Shown here: one piece after another, positions 1-9,400 of the stretch
How the letters are laid out: every line of letters starts with the position of its first letter
Position numbering within the stretch: position 1 is the first letter of the stretch
Source of the DNA: Gonapodya prolifera JEL478
Lineage: Eukaryota > Monoblepharomycota > Monoblepharidomycetes > Monoblepharidales > Gonapodyaceae
Direction of reading: 5' to 3'
Length of the DNA stretch: 21,644 nucleotides
Assembly: GCA_001574975.1 (NCBI GenBank)
Contig: KQ965808.1
Span: 216,626 to 238,269, forward strand
The notes under the pieces: model-generated
The model's database searches: none
What the model was told of the DNA's origin: nothing
What the model saw: only the letters and a program-made list of their open reading frames with translations
Position numbers and translations under genes: made by a program

Positions 1-165
1 GTGTGCATGGCTGCATCTTTTGTGTGTAAGAATCACATGGACGGTGGACATTTTGATNGGATAGCAAATGGTGAGCATGTTGCACTCCCGCAAATGACTC
101 AGGTGGATGTTCGTAGATACCGAGAAGAGCTCTATGCTTTCTGTCGCATGAAGGCCCAACAATGA
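1..165 (+). CDS. 3' end of an unrecognised gene (partial)
   Basis: Frame +1 is open from the first base to a TGA at 163-165, giving a 54-residue C-terminal tail. The tail ends in a charged stretch (VRRYREELYAF) followed by CRMKAQQ. One base (58) is an N, so one residue is undefined. No family could be recognised from so short a tail, and it could also be a chance open frame. The region after it becomes AT-richer with homopolymer runs and looks non-coding, which fits a gene ending here. Confidence 0.35.
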   Translation: MCMAASFVCKNHMDGGHFDXIANGEHVALPQMTQVDVRRYREELYAFCRMKAQQ

Positions 166-1378
166 TTTCGAATACAATATTTCTGTTCACTTTAACATTC
201 CTCCAAGAATTCTTATTTGTGGGGGGGGGAGATATAACTGGGGTGGGAAAAAAAATCTGACACCATGACGGAGTCCCCCATACCCAAAAAAACCTCATTC
301 CCTCTCTTTTAGCAAGCAACTTTTGGAAGCTCTTGTGTCAGCTCAGCTTACAAAGTGAGATTGGAGGAGATCTAATTTTGCGACACTCCTTATGGGTTCA
401 ATCAGGGCATTTCTCGCGGGTCACAGATATTACAATCATTATAGTTTTTGCTTTTATATCACACCTTTTGGATTGCTGCAGGTTATTGAAGCAGTGTCTT
501 GAGCTGACCACTCCTCCGGTCGCAACTGGTGGTTTACGTCATGGTGCCTATCTCGTTCTAGGCCACTTTGTGACTTAGACATCCCAAGCACTTTTTATTA
601 CAGGCATGATTTTACAAGCATGATTTTGAAAATATGATTTTGCAAGCTCTCTTTTTGGCACAGTCTGCAGACGGCAATAGAGGGAAATTGAGCAAGGAAA
701 CTACGATCGGGCTTCAGATGTCAGTTGAAATTACTTTCCAGGTTTATTCTTTCTCAGTACACGTCTGCAATTGCTAATAATGATTAAAGTCGCGTGCTGA
801 CGTACCGGCTGTTAATAAGGATTTTGTTTTGTTGTAGCAGGAAGCTGGAAGGAGTGTGAGAGAAAGCCTGTGGTAGGAAATGCGAATGTCTCCCTCATCT
901 GAACCAGTTCACGATCCTCACCGCAATCTGTTTGTAAGTTCCCATCTCGTCTCGGTGGGCACCATGAGAATAGTGGGTGATTAAGTTGTGTCTGGCGAAA
1001 GTTGTCTAGATGGACGCAGCTCGATAACACGCGAAAATCTGTTTATTTTTTGCAGTGCGCGAATTGAATCACAGTCCGTGGTTGAATCCGTGTGGTGATC
1101 GGTACCTTTGTTGATGTTTTCGCGTGTCCATGTGCTTGACGTCATCTAATGCCCTCAATCTGACATCGTCGTGGATATTCCAAACAAAGCCTCTGTCATG
1201 AGCGTTTTTGCTAGAGCGAATTACTTTTGTTAACTTCACTCGTGCTGCGCGTAGTGCAGAGGAGTACGAGTTGAATTATCCAGATGTGATCCACAAGGGC
1301 GACGAATGAAGAGGCAGATTCATTATTACCATGTGAATCCCTTCGGTTTCTTACATAATCACTCTCGTAGAAGAACCA
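166..1378. other. Intergenic stretch without a supported gene
   Basis: About 1.2 kb between the partial gene and the amidase stop. Open frames here are short, lack a recognisable domain and do not join through introns into anything longer. The stretch holds a run of nine G near 222-230, an A-run near 250-256 and a three-copy 14-bp tandem repeat at 605-646. No tRNA-like structure was seen. It should contain the 3' UTR of the amidase gene on the minus strand. Confidence 0.5.
605..646. repeat. Three-copy imperfect 14-bp tandem repeat
   Basis: Three adjacent copies are at 605-618 (CATGATTTTACAAG), 619-632 (CATGATTTTGAAAA) and 633-646 (TATGATTTTGCAAG). Copies share the core ATGATTTT and differ mainly in the last five bases. 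The block is in non-coding DNA downstream of the amidase stop, with no evident function. Confidence 0.75.
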
Positions 1379-3859
1379 CTAAAGCTTGCCCTTCTCCCCC
1401 TTCTGCACCTTCAAGCACCGATCCACCTCCTCCATCACCTCCAGCAACCGTTCCTCCTCCCTCCTCCTTCCGACCACCTGCACCGAGCACGGCGCGCCCT
1501 TCATGGCCTCCCGATTGTCGTTCCACACCTTGAGCGTCAACTCCTCCCCGCGCCAACGTGGCTTTCCCGTCCAGGGCCCGTCGATGAGCGGGTCCACGGT
1601 CGTGACGGGGATGGTACCCCCGGGGTAGTCGAGGACGTTGTAGAGGATCGTACCGGTCATGTTGGAGGGGGCGGAGAGGACTTTGTGGAGGGGAGGGGAG
1701 GTGGGTTAGGGGGACGGTGGTGAGGTGAACAAGGGAGGGGTTGGGGACTCACGTTTCCATTCGGGGATTGCTGGAAGGGTCTGCACTTCGCCGATGATTG
1801 CGTCCGTGGGTCGCCCGGTTGGGTTGTGCGGCGAGTCCTGATTTTCGAAGAGTTAATGTGTGACTGAGACAACCATGAACGAAATGCAAAACACGTACCT
1901 TTGTCGCCTCCCACGCATCCAACCACTCCTTCCAAATCCCATTCCTCGTCACATTCATCTTATACAGCTCCTCCGCCGAAATCAGCCCGGCATTGCTCTT
2001 GACATAGTCCCTCCACATCGGATCCCCCGTGGTCTTGTACGCCTCCTGCGCGCGGGCGGAAAACTCCGCGGGCGTAGCTTTGGCCATTTTGTACTGCGTG
2101 CGCGTGAAGGGCTCGAGCGGGTCCCCACTGCGGTCGACGTGCTCGGCGAGGCGGGTGTACCCGTGGGAAGAGAATGTGGAGAGGGCTATGCAAGTGAGTT
2201 CGAACGTTTTGATGGGGCTGTACGTCGTGTGTGGGGAAGGAGAAAGGAGGCCGCCGGTTAGATTGTTGAGGTGTGTGGAACGGTGGGCGGTGCGTTGGTT
2301 TGACGTACGTGAACGGAATCACAATGTGTCCCTGCTTCTTCAGCGCCTCGATAGTCATGAGGATGGCACGCTTGATGGGCGGAGAGGACTCGCAGACGCC
2401 GTGGTCAGTGTAGTACCCAAATACAAGCTGGCGGGGTACGGAGACGGTCCGCCATGGGAGGTTTAGTGCCATTGGATCCTGTGCATGGGTGTTCACCGGC
2501 GGTTGGTAGTGTCGGTTGGCGGTTGAGGGATCAGCAAAACAAACGAAGGACTCTAGTCGGAGCCAGGAAAGCAAAGCACAAACCTCTTTCCAAGGCTGCC
2601 CCAACTCGATCAGAACCCTCATCATAGTTTTGAGGTCGGCGACGGAACTGCCCATGGGCCCGTAGACGCCGCGAATCGTCTCGCCTCCACCAGTCATCTG
2701 CTGCGAGCCCCACCCGGATACGCGGAGCCAGGATGGTTTCAAGCCCTGTTCATGGTCAAAGAGTAGGGACGCGGCCGGGTGTAAGCGTCAAGTTTATCGA
2801 ATTTGCTTGAACAGCGGTTACGCACGTATATTCCGCAGTAAGCGGCCGGACCACGAATGGATCCTCCAATGTCAGTTCCGATACCTAGCGGGGACCCTCG
2901 CGCGGCGATGAGGCCACCTTCGCCGCTGCTGGATCCGTTGGTGATTAGGTTGCGGTTGTGCGGGTTGGTGGACCGGCCCCACAAGGGGTTGATTGGTTCT
3001 GAACGGTGGCAGAGAATGTGGTCGGGAATGTCAATGAATTGCATTAAGCACAGAAGTCGGAGTGGGCCAACATACCTCCCGACATCATCAATTGGGGGAT
3101 GTTCTGGGACGATCAAAGGCAGGTCGAAGTCAGGAGCCGACGCTCTTAGGATTACCAAGCAACCAAAACCAACCGTTTTGCAAAAGATGACCCCACCGGC
3201 CCTCCTTATCGCTTTCACTAACACGGCATCCTCTTCCGCCGGTGTGTGAGTGTATGGCGGCGAGATGAACCCTACTGAAGAATCCAGCCCCACAACGTTG
3301 ATGTTGTCCTTGATTGACACAGGCACGCCTTTCGAAGAGAACATCATGTCACCGAAGGTCAAGAGGCGGTCATTCTCGTCACCCACCATGCAAAGGCCCG
3401 ACGGTCTTGCCTCCAGTGAGTTTGAAGTATTCGTCGAGCTGTTTTGCCGTTGCGAGTGCCTGGTCAAAGCATATCTCGGTCAGCAGATTGTTGGTCTGGT
3501 GCGCGTAGCTGGCTCGCTTGATGAAGGCGGCTGCGACGGTGAGCGATTGGGAAAGACGTGTCACCCAGGGCGCGGTGCTGGTATCGTCGGAACCTAATCT
3601 GCCACCCACACACAACGCGCACACTCGTCCACTTCCCAGACGCAATCCACCGCGCGCACTCTGTGGCAGAGCATCCCGTGATCTGCCTCTCCTCGGGCGT
3701 CAGCAGAGTGGCGATGAAATCAATGTCGTTGAGTCCCGAAGCGAGCGCTTTGGCCTTGATGTCCGGGATGCGGTGTTGCGCGGGAATGAGCGAGTCTCGT
3801 GTCTTTAGTTTGGCGTCGCGGAGTTTTTTCCACGCCGCGTCGGAGGGAGTGGTGGTCAT
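1379..3859 (-). CDS. Fungal acetamidase-type amidase (amidase signature family), 10 exons
   Basis: Hydrolyses a carboxylic amide to acid and ammonia; fungal relatives such as amdS release nitrogen from acetamide. Exons by phase: 3859-3625, 3530-3387, 3328-3174, 3103-3076, 2998-2826, 2745-2584, 2478-2309, 2217-1899, 1837-1753, 1680-1379. These total 1773 nt (590 residues, stop TAG), near the usual family length of about 540-560. The catalytic Lys is in VPVSIKDN (about residue 133), the cis-Ser in NGSSSGEGG (about 210) and the nucleophile Ser in GTDIGGSIRG (about 234). The family also shows in NPHNRN and in the C-terminal NVLDYPGGTIPVT block. The first intron (3624-3531) is the least certain: its junction leaves the protein a few residues shorter than relatives. 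Exon 4 is only 28 nt. The start is the first ATG of the frame and begins MTTTPSDAAWKKLRDAK. Substrate specificity cannot be read from the sequence. Confidence 0.92.
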
Positions 3860-3910
3860 GGTTCGGTGTAACGTCGGCTATTGCCTTGCCGTTGCCGTTT
3901 CAAAGTTGAT

Positions 3911-3974
3911 CGTAAATTATCATATTTCCTTGCCGTCTCTCAATTGGCCGTAAATTATCATATTTCCTTGCCGT
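3911..3974 (-). promoter_or_regulatory. Duplicated GATA-site element in the amidase promoter
   Basis: A 26-bp block (CGTAAATTATCATATTTCCT plus TGCCGT) is at 3911-3936 and again at 3949-3974, a 38-bp period. Each copy has TTATCA (3917-3922 and 3955-3960), which on the gene's strand is TGATAA, a match to the HGATAR site of fungal AreA/Nit2-type GATA factors. The sites lie about 58-101 bp upstream of the amidase ATG and just downstream of the dioxygenase stop. Fungal amidase genes are classic targets of GATA-factor nitrogen control, so the placement makes sense, but binding is inferred. Confidence 0.55.
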
Positions 3975-3984
3975 TCTCTTTTCG

Positions 3985-5665
3985 TTATTTGACGCCATAC
4001 TTCTCCACCAACTCCGGCCAATACTTCTTCGCCACCTCTGGGTACTGCCTATTTCACGCAAATCACATTACGCGTAGCCAGACGTCAGAACAAGCACGCA
4101 CCATCCTTCCTCGCAGCGTGCACTCACTTTGTCCGATTCAGCATCCACCGCTCTCCCAAGTCCGTCAACTCCTCCCCATTCCACGACGAGGCCGCGTCCG
4201 TCACAAAGCGATTGTCGACGGGGACGCCCGTGGCGAGGAGAGAGGGGAGCGGGAGATGAGATAAGGGCGTGGAAAAGTTGGGCATGAGAAGTAGGGGAGG
4301 AATGTTCTGTCCGTTGCCGGTTTGGGAGGAAGAAGGACGAGGGATAGGATCGTGATGTTGGAAGGAAGGATTGTCAGGGCACGGTGGGCGGTGGGGAGGG
4401 GATGATGATGAGACGCAACGCACACCCAAGGCGCAAAACCAACACTAACCTCCCCTTCTTAATCTGCCTCGTATCAACTCCTTGCATGGTCGCCCTCGCC
4501 GCGCCATGCGTGAACAGTTCCAGCGGCAAACCAATATTCGCCACGATCGTGCCCGGGACAGGCGGGGCGTCGAGCCACGTCCCCTCGTGACGCTGGACTT
4601 GCAGGCCGGGCTCGTCCTGGTGGATGATGGGGGTGGGGAGTGTTGATGCGATGCGAGCATGAAGGAAGCGGCCACTTGGGGGTAAATGTAACCCAAGACA
4701 AAGAGAACGTGCACCAATAGCGTCAACCAACTCCCCGCATCTCTATGCGGTCCGATCCCCTGCACGAACCCTTCCGGCCGCTTCTTCTCTTCATCCTCCG
4801 AAAGGGTCGGGTAGAACGCCAGCTTGGCGAACAGGAACGGCGGGTTGTCGACGAAGAGACGCTGGATGTGGGACTCGGAGCAGCCGAGGATGCGCACGAT
4901 GTGGCGGAAGAGGAGGAGCGAGGTTGTGTGGCATGTTGTGAAGTATCTATAGGCAAGGGGGGGTGGGAGGTTAGTAGTGTGGTGAGAGGGCGGTAAGGAA
5001 CAGGGAAGATTACCGTTCAATGGGTGCGCGGAAGTTGGGAAGGAGAGTAGGGTCGGGCCAACTGTTGGGACCCTGTAGCACGCGCTGCCAGAGCGTTGTC
5101 GTTGGGTCCTTGACGTGAAACGAGTGGGCAGCTTCGTAAGGTCACGCGGCTTCGCTGGTAAGATTCGAGGGAAGGAGAGCACGACTCATAGTAACCTCCA
5201 CCTCATCAAACCCAAAGTCCAAAGTCTCTCTAAGGTTCTATTTCATCGTGTCGTCAGAACTTCCCCTCCCCATTGGACGCAGCGCAAGCCCCGATCAATA
5301 TAAAGATCAACGTACAGTTTTGAACTGTGTCACTTCCCCAATCAAGTGCATGTACCCTCGAAAATGCGGGTCATCGTGGGCGTCGAGAAGCTGTTTGGTG
5401 GCGAGGGGAAGGGCGAAGAATGTTTTGGCGGCTGGAGTTCGAGATGCATCCGATCGTCACAACTTCAGTGAGGTAAGAGCTGTCAGGCCACAAAAACGCA
5501 ACCGCCAATCGCCTCGTCAATATCTTCCTGTGTGATAGCGCCCTTGATGTACTCCCCAACCATAGCGATCGTCGTAAGCTGCCCTGTCAAATGAAACCCT
5601 CACGCACTAGCCCAACGCACGAGAAACCCATAGTCAAAAAGCGCACTCCGTAGCGCATCGTAGAA
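3985..5665 (-). CDS. Isopenicillin-N-synthase-like 2OG-Fe(II) oxygenase, distal His replaced by Gln, 5' end unresolved
   Basis: Exons by phase: 5665-5621, 5551-5503, 5431-5316, 5237-5186 (or 5183), 5131-5014, 4946-4709, 4616-4446, 4306-4128, 4048-3985. The product carries family blocks: FFALPL plus HFRGY, RETLDFGFDE, GPNSWPDP, GIGPHRDAGSWLTLL, EPGLQVQ, GTWLDAPPVPGT and the C-terminal EVAKKYWPELVEKYG. The HxD iron ligands are present (His codon 4747-4745, Asp 4741-4739). The block that normally reads ATTHRV reads ATMQGV (Gln codon 4484-4482), so the second iron-binding His is missing. The 2-oxoglutarate-binding RxS is read as RLN across the 4445-4307 intron. No upstream exon with the usual IPxIDLS start was found, and the only in-frame ATG near the front is at 5563. 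It may be a pseudoenzyme, a decaying gene or a locus with a base error. Confidence 0.72.
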
Positions 5666-5727
5666 CTAACAAACAGAAGATGAAGAGTACCAAAGATCCC
5701 GAGTTCAAAAAGAGCAACTCTAACCTG

Positions 5728-6102
5728 TTATCGCTGCTTCCACAACATACCAAATATTAACTTTGATATGTATTGTGCCTCCCAATGGAGGAACAAAAAA
5801 TTTTGCGCTCCTGTGCGCTTGTTGCCGACTAACACATCCACTATCCTGCCTCCTAATTTGAAGTCTACATTCTGTTCCTTGAGCTCTGGTTTCTCTTCGA
5901 GAGACACCGTCCATTCGCGGTCGACTGCCTTGGAGATATGACTGCCGGCAGTTCCAGTAGGACATTGCCCCACATAAGTAATGGAAAGTCCATTTGGCCC
6001 CTCTTGGAGGGTGGATTGCAGTTTTTCCCAGCTCACCACTCTCAAATGACTGCCAGAGGAGATACGCTTGGGAAGAGTCACAACCACCAGCAGGTCTCCC
6101 AT
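5728..6102 (-). CDS. Hypothetical protein, 124 residues
   Basis: A single open frame from ATG at 6102 to TAA, starting MGDLLVVVTLPKRISSGSH and ending FGMLWKQR. Composition is balanced, with ordinary codons and alternating hydrophobic stretches that suggest a beta-rich fold. No family was recognised, and no signal peptide or transmembrane helix is obvious. It lies upstream of the dioxygenase on the same strand, 62 bp from that gene's first recognised exon, but no splice in the right phase joins the two. Another frame (5720-6223) is also open here, so this may be one exon of a longer gene or a chance ORF. Confidence 0.35.
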   Translation of the reverse strand: MGDLLVVVTLPKRISSGSHLRVVSWEKLQSTLQEGPNGLSITYVGQCPTGTAGSHISKAVDREWTVSLEEKPELKEQNVDFKLGGRIVDVLVGNKRTGAQNFLFLHWEAQYISKLIFGMLWKQR

Positions 6103-6499
6103 AGTTGAGTGTCAAAGATGAGATCTTTTGATGATCGTCTTGACAGCAGACTGGCAATTTGGAATTGGATTTGTCCATAACGTGACCAAACAGGGCCACA
6201 GCTATCCCGTGCAGGCATACCACATGGCAATTACTTGTATATTAATGAAGATAGATTACAGAACCGTATTCAAAGGTGACTCACTTGATCAATTTCACTC
6301 AGCGATTGTTTATTTAGTGGCTAGTGCAAGTTTCATTAGCTGATACCATTACGAAGTCAACACACCACAACCGATGTAGGCTGGTTCGACCGCGCGATAT
6401 GGACGCTTGCGAAAATTTGATGGGGTGTTTACACCGCGTGCTGTGCGTACAACCAACTTGGCAATAGGTAAGGCATTCCGAAGAACCATCCTCGCTTCG
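6103..6499. other. Intergenic region, presumed divergent promoter
   Basis: About 400 bp between the hypothetical minus-strand ORF and the nucleoporin start. No convincing coding exon, RNA gene or repeat was found. An in-frame ATG at 6407 could extend the nucleoporin by 31 residues, but that extension resembles nothing recognised, so it is treated as leader. Confidence 0.4.
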
Positions 6500-9400
6500 A
6501 TGTCGGCGATCGATTCGCTGCCCGTTCCACCTGAATGGAGCACGGACTCCTTCACACGACTGAAGGCAACACTGCAGAGTGCGCTGAGTCACGCGCACGC
6601 GAGTGGAGTTGGCGCAGAAGCTGCATTCGCATTCACCCGCGCAACGGATGTCAGAGACGCGCTGATCACGCACGCACGGGGACTGACGACTGCGCTGCTG
6701 GGGGTGCCGGGGAAGGACAAGCAGACGAGGGACGAGCTGCTCAAGTCCGGTCAGTCTCGCACTTCTCTCCCTGATTTCTCTCCATTTTCAACTTTTCAAC
6801 TGTCGCTGACCTGTTCTCCTCTTTTCCTATCGTATCTTTCCCCCTGAATACCCCATCCTCCTCCTTCGCCCTCGGCCCAACAACACCACCAGGCACAATC
6901 CTCCTCTCCGACTCCCTCCCCTTCCGCTGCAACCCCCCACTCATCCAATCCATCCTCCCCCTCTCCGACCTGCTCTGCTGCCACGAATCAATCGCCGCGA
7001 CCCTCATCCGCGCAGCAATCGACAACCAGGGCAGACTCGGCGGTCGGTCCCTTCTCGACACGGCGGTGATTCTGTGGCATGCGGAACGTGCGCATGCTAT
7101 AGAGTGTCTCGAGTTGATTGTGAGAGGTGCTTATGCGGCGGAGTTCAGAGGGACGGCGGTCAGGAAGGCCACGAGGAAGTTCGCGGTCGAAGTGTTGGGT
7201 CTCCCCGACATTGCAGAACGCTCTGACGCAACGGACGACGACGACGACCTTGCAGTCCCTTCCGCTACCGCTCCCTCGACCTTCTCCGTCGCTGGGTCTT
7301 CCGAAACGTCCACGTTCTCCCTCCCCGCGCACCTCCTGTCTCTCATCCCAACCCTCCAATCCTCCATCAATGCCGCCTCCACATTCCAACCACAACCTGC
7401 CCAACCACTCCTCGCCTCCGCATCCGCATTCGTATCGACAACTGCACCGCCCATCCCACCCATCTCCGTCGAAACCACCACCCTGCACGGCTCCTACCTC
7501 ACCGTCGAACTCAAACGCGTCTCCTCCCTCCTCACATCGCTCTCCCTCTCCAACGCGCTCACCCTTCCATCCCTCCTCGCCACGCTGCGGCACCTCAAGA
7601 CGTGCACGGGCGAGGACCCATCCTACCCGTCCCTGTTCGCCGCCGTGTTCGCGGGGCTCCGCACGACTCCGGGTATGCACGAACTGTCCAACACAGCTGC
7701 GATAGTGGAGGCGGCGGTGCGAGAGGCGCCGCTGTTTGTGAGAGAGCCCGAACTGTTGAAGCAGGTTTGGGTGGAGTTGGAGAAGAAGCAGGAGTGGAAG
7801 TGGGATGGGTTGAGGGCTGGGCTGGGGCTGGTGTGGATTGTGGCAGCGAGGGTTGCTGCGGGGGTGAGTCTTTACTTCCGTTTCATGGCGAAGTTCGGTT
7901 AGTGACAGTACACTGTTTGAACGTCCCTCCTCCTCTTTCACCATGTCCCTCATGTCTACAACTCACCCCTTCCTCACGCCATCCTGCCTTTCCCCACCTC
8001 CCATTGCCTCTACCAGCCACCAGCCCTCCCCTTGCACACCCACACCTCAGATCATCTGACCTTCCTCACGAACAAAACGACGCCCTTCGTGGACGCCGGC
8101 GGCTTGTCCTTCCTCCGGCTCAACCTCCTCTCATTCCGCCCCTGGCACTGGTCCTGCGACGGCGTGCTTGACCCTCCCGCTCCCTCACCGCCCCTCTCAG
8201 CACCCCCCGTGAGGGTGAACGACGAAAAGGACGTTGATACGGACACGAGGGCGGTCATATTGTCACTGGTGGATGATTGGACGGTGGGTTTTATTGCCCG
8301 CGCTGGCACCGCGATACACAAGGCCCGCCAAGTCGAAGAAGACCCCGCCGGTCCTGCCCCCACACACGTTGACGCCCGCGGGGGGTCGCGGTTCGGGTCT
8401 GGGTTGGGCTCGCTCCGTGCCTCAAACCCCTCTGCCGCGCCCGCTTCGGCTTCGGCTTCGGCTTCAGCGCCCCGCACACCCCGCGCCGACTTTTCGTCCC
8501 TCCTCCTCCTCATCCACACGCTGCACCGCGGGCGGCCAGACTCCGCGGCCGCATTCTGGCGCCACCCGAGCTGCGCAGGGTTCCTCTCCCACGCGCGCGA
8601 CACGACAGGGGCGGGCGCCAGGGCCGCGCTGTTTGTGGCCCTGGCGGCGCTTTCGGAGGGCGCCGTGTGCGCAGGGTGGGGGCACGGGTACTTGTCGGAC
8701 TCGGATGCGAGGTCGTTTGGGTTCGGCAGCGGGGGCGGAATGGGCGGTGGTGGTGGCGGCGCGCACCAGCTCGTGTCGTGGCGCGCCCTCGCAAACGGGA
8801 TCGACTACTCGGTCGAATACCTCCGCCCCGCGAACGAGGGGGGGAAAGGCACCGGGTACGAAATGCCGCGGGCCGAAGTCCGCGTGCTGTGCGCGTTCTT
8901 GCACCTGTTACGGACCGTCGCAGGGTGGCATGCCCCCGCGCGCGCCGCGTTGGCGGGGTATGTGGATCCACGGTGGCGGATGGCGGATCGGTGCGTCGCC
9001 CTGGCAGTATCACCTGCTCCCGGGGTCGTCAAAGCTGCCGCGATGGGAGCTGCCGCGGGGTTGGCGAGGGGGTACGGGGAGGGTGCGGCAGAAGGTGTGT
9101 GGCGGGCTCTGGAGGCTACCGGGGTTGTGAGCGACATCAGGACGGATTTGGAAAGAGAGGCGCATGAGGGGACTTGTGCTGTGACGCTGGCGGTGGTTGA
9201 TTTGGTGGGCGTGCTTGTCAGGGCGACCGCGAATGGGAGTGGCGTGCAGGGGGTTTGGGAGACCCTGGGTGTGGGTAAGAGGGTGCCGGGTGTGGGGCCG
9301 TATGTGAAGCTGGTTTGTGAGGTGATGGTCAAGGTAAGTTTGGTGTGGGGTTGTGGCATGTGCCAGTGCCCACCATTGACAACGCAAAACGCAGGCTAGG

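Noticed and set aside
1386-1628. Plus-strand open frames across the amidase exons
   Set aside because: They are antisense shadows of the GC-rich amidase exons; the minus-strand exons carry the family motifs and splice in phase.
1379-5665. Amidase and dioxygenase as a secondary-metabolite cluster
   Set aside because: Only two tandem genes, no backbone synthase, transporter or regulator nearby, and one gene looks impaired.
6988-7953. 321-codon minus-strand frame opposite nucleoporin exon 2
   Set aside because: Glu/Gly/Arg-rich low-complexity translation typical of the antisense of a Ser/Pro/Leu-rich GC exon; the plus frame has the nucleoporin features.
8234-9130. Long alternative plus frame in nucleoporin exon 3
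   Set aside because: Arg/Pro/Ser-rich shadow created by high GC with no domain, while the 8017-9333 frame continues the nucleoporin and splices in phase on both sides.
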